DNA from: Capnocytophaga bilenii
Lineage (GTDB): Bacteria; Bacteroidota; Bacteroidia; Flavobacteriales; Flavobacteriaceae
Length of the DNA: 64,000 nucleotides
Assembly (NCBI RefSeq): GCF_017565765.1
Contig: NZ_JAGDYP010000003.1
Location: forward strand, 1-64,000
Direction of reading: 5' to 3'
Shown here in pieces: positions 47,830-56,498 of the stretch. The translations under genes and the position numbers were made by a program. The notes below the pieces were generated by a model. It saw only the letters and a program-made list of their open reading frames with translations, made no database searches and was not told where the DNA came from. Each line of letters opens with the position of its first letter. The first letter of the stretch is position 1.

Positions 47830-48792
47830 TTAAAATTGATATACAACCTCTAATTTATGTCCCGCAAGGGAACGTTTTGCCTTTTCCAAATCTTCAGTGA
47901 AGCCCAAAATATAGCCACCACCGCCCGAACCACACAATTTCAAGAAATAATCACCCGTATCAATACCCTGTTTCCACAAAGTGTGAAATTCTTGCGGTAT
48001 CATCGGCTTGAAGTGGTTCAGTACAACGCTCGATAAATTTTTTATATTCCCAAACAACGATTTGAATCGCCCTTTTAGAAAATCATCAATACAAGCATCC
48101 GTATATTTTATAAATTCCTCTTTTAGCATTTTCTGGAAAGACTCATTTTTCATATTTTCCATAAAAATACGCACCATAGGGGCAGTTTCGCCAATTACGC
48201 CACTGTCCAATAAAAAAACAGCTCCCTTGCCATTAGGGCTTTCTACAGGTATTCCCGTAGGCTCTATATGGTCAAGCGAGTTGATAAGAATCGGCAAACT
48301 CAAGTAGCTATTCAGCGGGTCTAACCCCGATGATGTTCCGTGAAAAAACGACTCCATACGTCCAAAGATAGCCCTCAGTTGCAGCAGCTGTTCACGAGTA
48401 AGATGCGCCATCGCATCAATAGGGTTTATAGCGTATTCGCTGTAGATAGCCGCTACCAAAGCACCGCTACTGCCCACCCCATAACCCTGAGGGATACTAC
48501 TATCAAAGTACATCCCAGCAGCAATATCAGCCTTCAAGCGCGCAATGTCAAACTGCACTATAGGAGTTGCCTCCTTGCTCAACGACTCAAGGTGAGAAGC
48601 AAAAGCACTAAGAGCCTCATTCGATTTTCGAGCCTCTTCTCTTTTCTGCCCGTCCAAAGCATTCTTCGCTTCCTCTTCAGCAAGCATTTTCAGCGTACCC
48701 TTGTAAAAATTATAAGGGATAGCCAACCCTTTCGAGTTTTTAATAATACCATATTCTCCAAAAAGAAGAATTTTAGAATAGAAAAGTTTCAT
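47830..48792 (-). CDS. GHMP kinase, mevalonate kinase-like
   Basis: 320 residues. YSKILLFGEYGIIKNSKGLAI (partly quoted as SKILLFGEYGIIKNS, about 6-20) is the family start; the ATP-binding loop is PQGYGVGSSGALVAAIYSEY (about 113-132); the C-terminal GHMP motif 3 is KLCGSGGGGYILGF (about 286-299). The overall layout and MVK-like opening suggest mevalonate kinase, giving phosphomevalonate for isoprenoids. Other GHMP members are possible. A -7 box lies 18 bp upstream of the start. Confidence 0.85.
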   Translation of the reverse strand: MKLFYSKILLFGEYGIIKNSKGLAIPYNFYKGTLKMLAEEEAKNALDGQKREEARKSNEALSAFASHLESLSKEATPIVQFDIARLKADIAAGMYFDSSIPQGYGVGSSGALVAAIYSEYAINPIDAMAHLTREQLLQLRAIFGRMESFFHGTSSGLDPLNSYLSLPILINSLDHIEPTGIPVESPNGKGAVFLLDSGVIGETAPMVRIFMENMKNESFQKMLKEEFIKYTDACIDDFLKGRFKSLFGNIKNLSSVVLNHFKPMIPQEFHTLWKQGIDTGDYFLKLCGSGGGGYILGFTEDLEKAKRSLAGHKLEVVYQF

Positions 48793-48810
48793 TTTTTAAA
48801 AATCACTCCG

Positions 48811-48818
48811 CAAAAGTA
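48811..48818 (-). promoter_or_regulatory. -7 box TACTTTTG of the GHMP kinase-purF operon
   Basis: CAAAAGTA on the plus strand, 19 bp before the start codon. Confidence 0.65.
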
Positions 48819-48867
48819 CATATTTTTTGTCAATCACAAATATTTTTTAATTAAAAAAATCAACTTG

Positions 48868-49701
48868 CTAGTCGCTAATTATTTTAAACAACTGTAATCC
48901 AAAAATATACATTGTTATCTTTATTAAAAAACCTTTTAAAGTAACAGAATGTATCGTCCTAGGAAACAGCTTTTTAATATCGCTTATAGCTACTTCTATA
49001 CGTTTTCTCATCTTTAATTTTAGCTTGCTCTGTTTTTCTGTATCGAGTCTTTTGCTATTGCTTTTCCGTTGTGTTCTTAACTCAACATTCTTGTTTTCTA
49101 ACAGATAATCCTCTGCTTGATAATCTGTATAAGCACTATCCCCATAAAGTTTTGCCTCTGGTGGAAAAATTTCTGTAATCTTATCTAAGGCTTTCACATC
49201 TGCCATTTTTCCTACCGTAAAATGAAATGCAATCGGTATACCTTTTTCCGTTGTAACTAACTGAACATTAATTCCGTAAAAATAAGTTCGCATACTTGCT
49301 GTATAACCTCTATATTGTTTCCCTTTTGCAATTCTACATCTATTAATACGGATGTTTTGACAAATAGGCACAGGAAACGAATCAATGATATAGTTCATTT
49401 CACAAGTAAAATCTTTATAGAGAGAAGCTATCAGATGAAATAATTCATAAAGCATATTTCCCAAACTATGTAAGCGCCTATTAAACCTACTCTCTTCTAA
49501 CATATTGGGGAATAGGTTATATTGCTTAACAAATTTGATAGCCGAACGATGATTCCCATAGAAATTTGTAGCAGCTATAAATGCTGTTGTAACAATCTCA
49601 CTATTAGATACTTTTCTGCGAATATCTTCTGAATGATTAATTTCTTTTAAAATATCATCAATAATACAAAAAATTGACGTAATTTTGTCTTTGCAAAGCA
49701 T
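48868..49701 (-). CDS. IS982-family transposase
   Basis: 277 residues from the ATG at 49701, behind a -7 box; an in-frame TTG 26 codons upstream lies in the terminal repeat and is unlikely. The order of motifs is typical: SEIVTTAFIAATNFYGNHRS (about 34-53), SRFNRRLHSLG (about 70-80), MNYIIDSFPVPICQNIR (about 101-117, first Asp), LYGDSAYTDYQAEDYL (about 187-202, second Asp), RKRIEVAISDIKKLFPR (about 235-251, Glu). It appears intact. Confidence 0.92.
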   Translation of the reverse strand: MLCKDKITSIFCIIDDILKEINHSEDIRRKVSNSEIVTTAFIAATNFYGNHRSAIKFVKQYNLFPNMLEESRFNRRLHSLGNMLYELFHLIASLYKDFTCEMNYIIDSFPVPICQNIRINRCRIAKGKQYRGYTASMRTYFYGINVQLVTTEKGIPIAFHFTVGKMADVKALDKITEIFPPEAKLYGDSAYTDYQAEDYLLENKNVELRTQRKSNSKRLDTEKQSKLKLKMRKRIEVAISDIKKLFPRTIHSVTLKGFLIKITMYIFGLQLFKIISD

Positions 49702-49730
49702 TGGAGTTGTTTTTATTTTTTTTGCAATCA

Positions 49731-49738
49731 CAAATATA
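49731..49738 (-). promoter_or_regulatory. -7 box TATATTTG of the IS982 transposase
   Basis: CAAATATA on the plus strand, 30 bp before the start at 49701. Confidence 0.55.
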
Positions 49739-49821
49739 CAAATCTTTTGCTTTGCTTTTTTATTTTCTGAACTTTTCAACTAGCAAGTTGAATTATAATA
49801 GCATCTTATCATCAAATAATT

Positions 49822-50544
49822 ATGAAACATTTTTTTTATACAATAGTAACATTAATAGGATTAATAAATCCAACCTTTGCACAAAAAATAGACTTCTTTG
49901 AGAAATTAGATTTTTTAGATTTGATTTTTTACCAAAAGGAGGTTAGTTTTACTTTGCAAATAACAGGTAATACACAAGAAACTTATAAAGGGGATTTTAA
50001 AATTTCGTCTAATACATACGAGATAGAAGATTGTACGCTTAGTGAACAAAAAGTACCTAACAAAAAAGATATGAATCAGATTAAAGAGCTTATAAAATTT
50101 GGGGTTAACACTTCAAACGCTATGTATAGAACTCTTTATGAATATAACGCACACAACAAAGGAAAGTTTAAATCTTCTTATGTATCTAATAATACTTGGA
50201 AACTTACTTGTGCTGATAAAGCAACAAGAGAGATGATGCAGTTAAGCAAAGATGACAAATGTTATTTCTTGGTTACCTTAGATGCCAATGGTTATATCAC
50301 TCAGATTAAATCGGTTATTGAGGGAAAAAGAGAGGATATAGTACATTATACTACTGAAAAATTGTCATCTGAAGACGCAAAGGCTTTGGGAGGAGATGTG
50401 GCTAAGCTTTTTGTAGGGAATAACCTTGTTGCCTATTTTAGTGATATAGACGGAAAGGTTTTAAATCCAGATTCTGGCAATACGCTTCATTTTCAGTTTA
50501 AAACTAAACAAAATGACAAAATCAATCAACTCAGTTCCTTTTAA
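49822..50544 (+). CDS. Hypothetical exported protein
   Basis: 240 residues with signal peptide MKHFFYTIVTLIGLINPTFA and cleavage before QK. The mature protein is charged, with beta-like segments (VSFTLQITGNTQETYKGDF, VKFLDANGYITQIKSVIEG-type CYFLVTLDANGYITQIK) and ends KTKQNDKINQLSSF. No family is recognised. It begins 31 bp after the IS982 element, so the insertion may have altered its upstream region. Confidence 0.7.
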   Translation: MKHFFYTIVTLIGLINPTFAQKIDFFEKLDFLDLIFYQKEVSFTLQITGNTQETYKGDFKISSNTYEIEDCTLSEQKVPNKKDMNQIKELIKFGVNTSNAMYRTLYEYNAHNKGKFKSSYVSNNTWKLTCADKATREMMQLSKDDKCYFLVTLDANGYITQIKSVIEGKREDIVHYTTEKLSSEDAKALGGDVAKLFVGNNLVAYFSDIDGKVLNPDSGNTLHFQFKTKQNDKINQLSSF

Positions 50545-50578
50545 TTAAGTAGCTTGATAGGAGTTTTTATATTAAGAA

Positions 50579-50968
50579 ATGATAGAGAAAGATTACATAA
50601 AACGACAAATAGATTTATTCTTTCAGGAACTAACAGCTCTTTTGAGTAAAAAACCTGCAAAGGAAATAAAATTAAAAGAACTTAATTACTTATCAGAAAA
50701 ATATACAAATCATACACTTACTTACTTTATAGACACTCCTATTGAAAATATTATCTCTGCCTATAAAGAAGAAGATGATACTTTAGAAATCATATCAGAA
50801 TTACTTCTTCAAATAGAAAATAATAAAGAGGTTTTGAGTAAAAATATACAACTTATAGAGCATATCAATAAAGTAAGTACTTGCTTTTCATTTCAACGGA
50901 GTTCTAATTTACAAAAAATAAAAGCTACATTATCTATCTGTCTATTCTCCTGCTCCTCACAGAAATAG
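50579..50968 (+). CDS. Hypothetical protein, C-terminus disturbed
   Basis: 129 residues starting MIEKDYIKRQIDLFFQEL, helical, acidic; the last about 25 residues (from KVSTCFSFQRSS) read over the start of a broken HlyD gene in another frame, ending SICLFSCSSQK. The native C-terminus has therefore probably been lost or extended. No family is recognised; the position before an HlyD adaptor suggests a bacteriocin-export-type locus (inference). Confidence 0.5.
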   Translation: MIEKDYIKRQIDLFFQELTALLSKKPAKEIKLKELNYLSEKYTNHTLTYFIDTPIENIISAYKEEDDTLEIISELLLQIENNKEVLSKNIQLIEHINKVSTCFSFQRSSNLQKIKATLSICLFSCSSQK

Positions 50969-51340
50969 TGGTTGCATTGCCCTTTATCGGTATCGGCACG
51001 CGGGGTGATACGTTCCAATTTTGAAGATTCAGAACTTACTGCTCCTGTAAGCGGGAGGGTAGTAAAGTGCTTTCTCTCTCAAAACAACCAAAGCATCCAA
51101 AAAGGAGATACCCTACTGGTTATCACTACAGAACTATTAAACACACAGCAACAACTTGTCAATACTCAACAACAAGATTATAACGCACAATTACAAGACC
51201 TTACTGCATTAGTCTCTCACAAAAATACACCCCTGCAAACACCACAATACGCTCAAGAAAGAGCTGCTTTTTTGGAAAGAATAGGTCAGTTGCAAGCACA
51301 ATTATCCTTAGCTAAAATAGAAGAATTTCTTATCAGTTAA
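50908..51340 (+). pseudogene. Frameshifted and truncated HlyD-family secretion adaptor
   Basis: The first frame (50908-51024) reads SYIIYLSILLLLTEIVVALP then FIGIGTRG, the membrane anchor of an HlyD/CvaA-type adaptor. At about 50997-51004 (CACGCGGGG) the reading shifts to another frame giving RGVIRSNFEDSELTAPVSGR, VVKCFLSQNNQSIQKGDTLL, and a coiled-coil start ending at 51340 (KIEEFLIS). A full adaptor has about 400 residues; more than half is missing, so two lesions are present. The partner ABC transporter is not in the window. Confidence 0.8.
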
Positions 51341-51346
51341 TGTGTT

Positions 51347-52333
51347 TTACTTAAAATACTCTATTTTTCGCTCTACGTAAAGTAGAGGAACCCCATTTTC
51401 GTAATTAATCATCTTTATCCAATTACCCTGTTTATCATTCGTATAAACGAAAGTAGCAACCTTCTCAGACGATAAAGTCAAGTGCTCTATCAGCCTACCA
51501 TCAGCCGAAAATTTATTCTGAAAACCATTGTTTTTATTGCCGTTTATCTCAATGTACTCCTCTTTCAGTCTATTGCCCTCATCATAAGTAAATTTAGAAT
51601 CCCATATCATATTCCCCTCTTCTTTAAATAACGAACCAATCAACAGATTTTCATCATTATACTCATAAAAAGCACGCACTCCTAATACACCATTTCGGTA
51701 AGTATCCTTGCCCACAAGCAGCTTGTTTTTATAAGTATAGATTTCCTTAGCACTTGGAAAACCATCTACATCTGTGTAATTACATTCAATCAGCCGTCCG
51801 TCAGCATCATATGTATACTTACAAGTTACGCCCCCTTCGCCCCCCAATTGGTTCAGCAAATCCTCCTCTTTTTGTCCGTTAGCTTTGTATTTATAAGTAT
51901 CTTTTACAGCCAATACGTCGCGCACAAAAGTCGATTTATCTATCAGATGATTTTTTGCATCGTAAGTATATACTATTTTTCGGTGAAGAGTAGTGTCAAA
52001 CAGCCTTTTTTCTACCAATCTCCCTTTTTGGTTATAAGTAACCACCGAAGGTACAATATCCACTAAAAAAGTAAGAAAAAAAACATTCGCACCCATTTTC
52101 TGCATAAGATGAAATTTTTCTATTCGCTCAGAAGGATAAAACCCCATCGAAAAAGGATCCCCTTTACTAATAACCCCATCTTTCTCCTCAGCAAAATAAA
52201 ACCCCGTCTCTACCAATTTTACCTTGCCTTTTAACCCCATTGCTGCCCAATCATTGCCTGCAGCCTCCCCTTGTGCATAACCATACACACTCACAATCAA
52301 TAGTAAAACACCGAGTAAAGATTTTATTTTCAT
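51347..52333 (-). CDS. Exported YD-repeat protein
   Basis: 328 residues with signal peptide MKIKSLLGVLLLIVSVYGYA. From about 130 the protein is built of short repeats with the YD-type pattern: YTYDAKNHLIDKS, YKYKANGQKEE, YTYDADGRLIECN, YTYKNKLLVGKD, YEYNDENLLIGS, FTYDEGNRLKEEY. These are Rhs-like beta-hairpin repeats found in many Bacteroidetes surface proteins. No toxin domain or core is present, so it is not an Rhs toxin. Its 3' end abuts the HlyD pseudogene. Confidence 0.8.
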   Translation of the reverse strand: MKIKSLLGVLLLIVSVYGYAQGEAAGNDWAAMGLKGKVKLVETGFYFAEEKDGVISKGDPFSMGFYPSERIEKFHLMQKMGANVFFLTFLVDIVPSVVTYNQKGRLVEKRLFDTTLHRKIVYTYDAKNHLIDKSTFVRDVLAVKDTYKYKANGQKEEDLLNQLGGEGGVTCKYTYDADGRLIECNYTDVDGFPSAKEIYTYKNKLLVGKDTYRNGVLGVRAFYEYNDENLLIGSLFKEEGNMIWDSKFTYDEGNRLKEEYIEINGNKNNGFQNKFSADGRLIEHLTLSSEKVATFVYTNDKQGNWIKMINYENGVPLLYVERKIEYFK

Positions 52334-52361
52334 CGCATTAGGTTTTAAAATTTAGAAGGTA

Positions 52362-53009
52362 CTACCTAAAAACACTATAAGTAGCCAAAATAATACTAAG
52401 TCTTTCGGTATAAGTATCAGGATATTGTTTTATAATATCATCGGCATAGGGTTCAAGATATTTCTTGCCCAAATCTTCTTCTAACCAATAGATTTTCTTC
52501 TTTTTTAACCACGTTTCTTTGCTAATTTGGCAGAGCTCAGCAAAATTAGGTGCTTTCTGCAAATCGTGAAATCCTTGTACAACTCTCATATAACGAGTAG
52601 CTAATATTTTAGCGGTATTAATACCTTTTGTTGCAATCTCACTGGGGTTGTGCATCTCATTGATTACGGCTTCTTTTAAGCAAACGGCACTAGGCAATAG
52701 ATTGGTAAGTCTATTGATGTATTTGTCATAAAACCCTGAACCTAACTCAAAGTTTCTATCTAAAGGAATGCCAAAAGCTAAGGAGGTACGTTCCCAAAGA
52801 TCATCGTTATCACGTGGAGGCGATACGATAAGAAAACCATCTTGGCTATGTTGTTTGTGCTGACCGACGTAAACATACATATAAACCAAGTGTTCGCTAT
52901 CCAATTCCTTTACCCACGAACGAAGGTTATTGTAATTTATCGGTACAGCCAAAAAACCTTGCTCTTTTAAAAAACTGCTTAGGTTCTTAATATCATTAGC
53001 AAAACTCAT
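52362..53009 (-). CDS. Hypothetical protein
   Basis: 215 residues, no signal or membrane segment, aromatic-rich. Segments include YMYVYVGQHKQHSQDGFLIV (about 43-62) and LDRNFELGSGFYDKYINRL. No family is recognised. It precedes the YD-repeat gene by 28 bp on the same strand and may be co-transcribed. It could act with the YD-repeat protein, but nothing in it shows how. Confidence 0.65.
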   Translation of the reverse strand: MSFANDIKNLSSFLKEQGFLAVPINYNNLRSWVKELDSEHLVYMYVYVGQHKQHSQDGFLIVSPPRDNDDLWERTSLAFGIPLDRNFELGSGFYDKYINRLTNLLPSAVCLKEAVINEMHNPSEIATKGINTAKILATRYMRVVQGFHDLQKAPNFAELCQISKETWLKKKKIYWLEEDLGKKYLEPYADDIIKQYPDTYTERLSIILATYSVFR

Positions 53010-53179
53010 AGAAATATTTCTTATTTGGTTATTTTACAAAGGGGGTTTAGGTACTAAAGTCTGCTATTTGCTGGTATTGATGATAGTTAATACTATTTTT
53101 TAATACTATGGTGTTTATCTTTTTCTTATTTTAATTGCAAAGATTTTTACTACTGCCGCAGTCCGTCTCATATCTATAT

Positions 53180-53887
53180 TTAGAATTTCAAATAAAAATC
53201 TCGCGTCAAAGCCTTATACGCTTCAGTATATTCTCCGCGTACCTGCTCTATTACAAGCTCTTCAGCCACTACCTCAGCCAATTCTTTTTTAGCAAAAAGT
53301 ATCAAACTACGCTTCAAAGGTGCTGTTGCGTTACCTCGTGTGCGCAGCAAGCGTTGCGGGTAAAGCCCCTGTTGCTGTGCCAATTCCATAAAATAAGCCT
53401 CCTCACTATAAGGCAGTATCACCGCAAAGTATCCCGTTTCAGCAAGCAGTTTTGCCACACCCTCTACAAGCTCAGCAAAAGAAAGTCCATCAGTAAAACG
53501 AGCTCTATCGCGCTGCTCATTCCCCGATTTGTATGCCGCCCTATAAAAAGGCGGATTACTAATAATCAAGTCATAATCACCCGCAGCGCACAGCACAAAG
53601 TCCTGAAATGAAATGCAGTGCGCACGTAAGCGCACTGCCCAATTACTATTAGTAAAATTCTCTACACATTCAGCATAAGCTACCCCGTCTATTTCTACAG
53701 CATCTATCATTGCCGTAGGGCAACGCTGGGCTAACATCAAGGAAAGCAATCCTGTACCCGCACCTACATCCAATGTTTTATGGTAAGGTGCTATAGGTAC
53801 CCACGCCCCCAGCAAGACTGCATCGGTGCCCACTTTCATAGCTGTTGCAGCTTGTTTTATGTCAAATTGTTTAAACCGAAAGTACAT
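53180..53887 (-). CDS. trmN6: tRNA1(Val) (adenine37-N6)-methyltransferase TrmN6-type
   Basis: 235 residues from MYFRFKQFDI, chosen because longer frames overlap the upstream GH2 gene. DQxAAAMKVGTDAVLLGAW (about 10-28) is the YfiC/TrmN6 start; SAM motif TLDVGAGTGLLSLMLAQRCP (about 35-54); catalytic DLIISNPPFYRAA (about 103-115) has the NPPF of N6-adenine RNA methyltransferases. It modifies A37 of tRNA-Val. It starts 2 bp after the GH2 stop, apparently in the same operon. Confidence 0.9.
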   Translation of the reverse strand: MYFRFKQFDIKQAATAMKVGTDAVLLGAWVPIAPYHKTLDVGAGTGLLSLMLAQRCPTAMIDAVEIDGVAYAECVENFTNSNWAVRLRAHCISFQDFVLCAAGDYDLIISNPPFYRAAYKSGNEQRDRARFTDGLSFAELVEGVAKLLAETGYFAVILPYSEEAYFMELAQQQGLYPQRLLRTRGNATAPLKRSLILFAKKELAEVVAEELVIEQVRGEYTEAYKALTRDFYLKF

Positions 53888-53889
53888 CT

Positions 53890-56478
53890 TTATCTGCTCA
53901 CAGGACGAATTAAAAAGCCAAACCAATAGCTTGTAGGCTTTTCAGCGGTAATAGCGTCAAGGCGTATATAAGTACCATCAGGCTCAGGTAGCTGGTAAGG
54001 GTGTGCGGCTGCCTTTAGTTGCGCTTCGCCATAAGGCAATGCCGATACGCTCATCGGTTGCATCGCTACAAACTCAGCTCCTGTACCACGCATATTGGTA
54101 ATCGATGCCCATTGCGTGTCTTGGTGTTGCCCCATTGTTTGTGGCTGGGCATAAGGTACAAACTCACTGCGCACATCGCCTTCATATACTCCCATAAAAG
54201 CAGCTTCTTTGTCCGCTTCGGTATTTTCTTGTCGCCCACGTCCGTAGTATTTAAAATTGTAGAATACTGTAGGCATTTTTATTTCGTAGCCCAATTGGGG
54301 TACAGTTATTTGCTCATCATTGCCTGTAATATTAGTAAGCACTTCTATAGTACCATCGGTAAAGACAATAAACTCCTGATAAGTTACCAAAGGAGATACA
54401 GTTTCACTTTCCGTAGTTGTAGCCAGAGCCTTATCTTCTATTGATTCCAGCATAAAGCAATAACTATAGCTACCGTCTTCATTCTCAAAAATTTTGTAAT
54501 CTATTACTCTGTGATGCCATTTCTCATCACTTAGCACATTCAGGTTCAGCCCATTATCGTCTATTACTTTACTATTGTTATAGGTAAGACTTTCTATAGT
54601 GCCTCGTTCGTAGTCAAAATGCACCGTGAAGTTTTTGCCTACTACTATTTTTTTATCTACCGTAAGCTGTAGCGCTTCCCCCTGATTTAGAATGCGCTGC
54701 TTAGGCTTGTTTGTACCCTTTTGCAAAAGAAACTGCTCACGTGCCTGCACAAAGCCCTTTTCACACCAAGGTCGGTCAGCAGCTTGCTTAAATTCTATAG
54801 TAGCGTAATATTCTGCCCCACTATTCATTCGTTTAGGGGTAAGCCTTACCGTACCCTTCAGCTGTGGTTTTAGAGGCGATACATCAAAAGAGCGTTCCTC
54901 CACCTTTTGCCCATCGCGATAGAGCGTCCAAACCCCTTCATAACCGTCCATTGGCTCAAAGTACGCTTTATTGATAAGCTGAAAAGTATCGTTTGAGAGT
55001 TTTTTCACCTCAATATTTTGATAATCTTTCTGTAGCTGGTAAAATTGTGGTTTAGGTATTCTACTTGCAAAGATAACCCCATCGGTCATCGCTGCTTTTT
55101 CTTCTATTCCTTTACCAAAATCCTCACCATAGCCTTCGTAGCGTGTTCCTTTATCGGTATAAAGATAAATTGTCTGGTCTACCCAATGCTTTTTGGGCAA
55201 TAGAGCTTCTTCAAAATTTATTTCACGAGCCAAGAAAATCCCGTATTTATCACACAAGTAAAACCAATATGGGTCGGGGGGATACGGAATGGAATAAACA
55301 TAATTCACATTGGCACGTTTCATCAGCATAATTTCGTCTTCCATTTGCTCGTGTGTAAGGGTACGACCCTGCGCAGGGTGTCCCTCTTGTCGTTTTACGC
55401 CCTTCAATTCTATGGGTTCTCCATTTACGTAAATCTCTTTATTTTTGCGAACTTCTATTTTTTTGAAGGTAATAGGAGTAGATACCGTTTCGGCTACTCG
55501 CCCTTTTCTATCTATGAGTTGTGCAATAAGCGTATAGCGATAAGGCGTTTCATCTGTCCAAACCATAGGCTTTTTCACTTTCATAGTAGTTTCATTCCAC
55601 ACCGATGTTTTACCCCCTATGATTTCTAAAGGCACTTCTTGCTCTACAGGCTCTAAATGACGGCGCAACACATCACTATACAATATGTTTTCACGTAATT
55701 TATACTGAATTTTGTAGTTCTGTGCTGCTTTCTTGCGAAGATTACGCACTTGGGCACGCAATTGCAGTTCCCAATTTACAAAATCCTGAGAATCTGTCAT
55801 TATCTGCAAGTCGTTCAGCTGTAATTCAGGAGTAGCACGCAGCGCTACACTCCTAAATATCCCAGGCAACTGCAGTACGCCCGAACGTTCAGCTATAGAA
55901 TCATTAGCCGTACTATGCACCTCTACAGCCAACTTATTATCTCCTTTTTTTAGCTGCTTTGTAATGTTAAAAGATACTACCGAAACCGAATGCTCGGCAA
56001 CATCCACCATTTGCCCGTTTACCCACACGTAAAACGACCCCGCTACGCCTGTGAAATCTAAATAAACTTCACGTTTTTTCCACTCTTTAGGTACTTCAAA
56101 AAACCTAACATAGGAGCCCACTTCGTTGTTCGGGCAATACGAAGGCATACCATAGCGGGGCTTGTGATACTTGTTTAGCGCATACACTTTCCAGTCCGAA
56201 GGCACTTTTATCATATCCCAAGTACTAATATCGTAATTAGGCATATAAAAGTCCTGCGGACGTTCATCGCTCTGTTGGCTCCATTTAAAACGCCAGTCCC
56301 CATCAAGAGAACGCCAATACGATGAATTTTCAGGAAGTGATACCGAAGCCTCTGTCTCGTCTTTAAACGAAAATAGCAATTTGCGCGTAGAAGCCTCTTT
56401 CACCAAAGGTTGCGATTGTGCTACAAGCCCATAAGCCAATAGGGCAAACACAACACTTCTTCGCAAATAATTTTTCAT
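53890..56478 (-). CDS. GH2-like protein with deleted catalytic core
   Basis: 862 residues, signal peptide MKNYLRRSVVFALLAYGLVA. Jelly-roll sugar-binding domain YWRSLDGDWRFKWS (about 54-67) to LPGIFRSVALRA (about 204-215), Ig-like domain, then the start of the TIM barrel (KGVKRQEGHP, about 359-368; NVNYVYSIPYPPDPYWFYLC, about 390-409) and a jump at about 429 (EEALLPKKHWVDQTIYLYTD) to the LacZ region that follows the barrel. The stretch with the acid/base and nucleophile Glu (LacZ E461, E537) is absent, and His357, His391 and the DQDxW segment are also changed (Q, P, SIAERSG). A C-terminal beta-sandwich region completes it. Probably not catalytic. Confidence 0.85.
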   Translation of the reverse strand: MKNYLRRSVVFALLAYGLVAQSQPLVKEASTRKLLFSFKDETEASVSLPENSSYWRSLDGDWRFKWSQQSDERPQDFYMPNYDISTWDMIKVPSDWKVYALNKYHKPRYGMPSYCPNNEVGSYVRFFEVPKEWKKREVYLDFTGVAGSFYVWVNGQMVDVAEHSVSVVSFNITKQLKKGDNKLAVEVHSTANDSIAERSGVLQLPGIFRSVALRATPELQLNDLQIMTDSQDFVNWELQLRAQVRNLRKKAAQNYKIQYKLRENILYSDVLRRHLEPVEQEVPLEIIGGKTSVWNETTMKVKKPMVWTDETPYRYTLIAQLIDRKGRVAETVSTPITFKKIEVRKNKEIYVNGEPIELKGVKRQEGHPAQGRTLTHEQMEDEIMLMKRANVNYVYSIPYPPDPYWFYLCDKYGIFLAREINFEEALLPKKHWVDQTIYLYTDKGTRYEGYGEDFGKGIEEKAAMTDGVIFASRIPKPQFYQLQKDYQNIEVKKLSNDTFQLINKAYFEPMDGYEGVWTLYRDGQKVEERSFDVSPLKPQLKGTVRLTPKRMNSGAEYYATIEFKQAADRPWCEKGFVQAREQFLLQKGTNKPKQRILNQGEALQLTVDKKIVVGKNFTVHFDYERGTIESLTYNNSKVIDDNGLNLNVLSDEKWHHRVIDYKIFENEDGSYSYCFMLESIEDKALATTTESETVSPLVTYQEFIVFTDGTIEVLTNITGNDEQITVPQLGYEIKMPTVFYNFKYYGRGRQENTEADKEAAFMGVYEGDVRSEFVPYAQPQTMGQHQDTQWASITNMRGTGAEFVAMQPMSVSALPYGEAQLKAAAHPYQLPEPDGTYIRLDAITAEKPTSYWFGFLIRPVSR

Positions 56479-56498
56479 ATTATAAAAATCAAAACTTT

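Larger units (their letters stand above)
48861..49790 (-). mobile_element. IS982-family insertion sequence
   Basis: 930 bp bounded by CAACTTGCTAGT (48861) and its inverted copy (ending 49790), 12-bp perfect ends, with possible inexact extensions. One transposase gene inside. Flanks: AAT on both sides, too short to prove a duplication. Confidence 0.8.

Noticed and set aside
51347-52333. Rhs toxin gene because of YD-like repeats
   Set aside because: It has a Sec signal, few short repeats, no Rhs core motif (DPxGLxGG) and no toxin tip.
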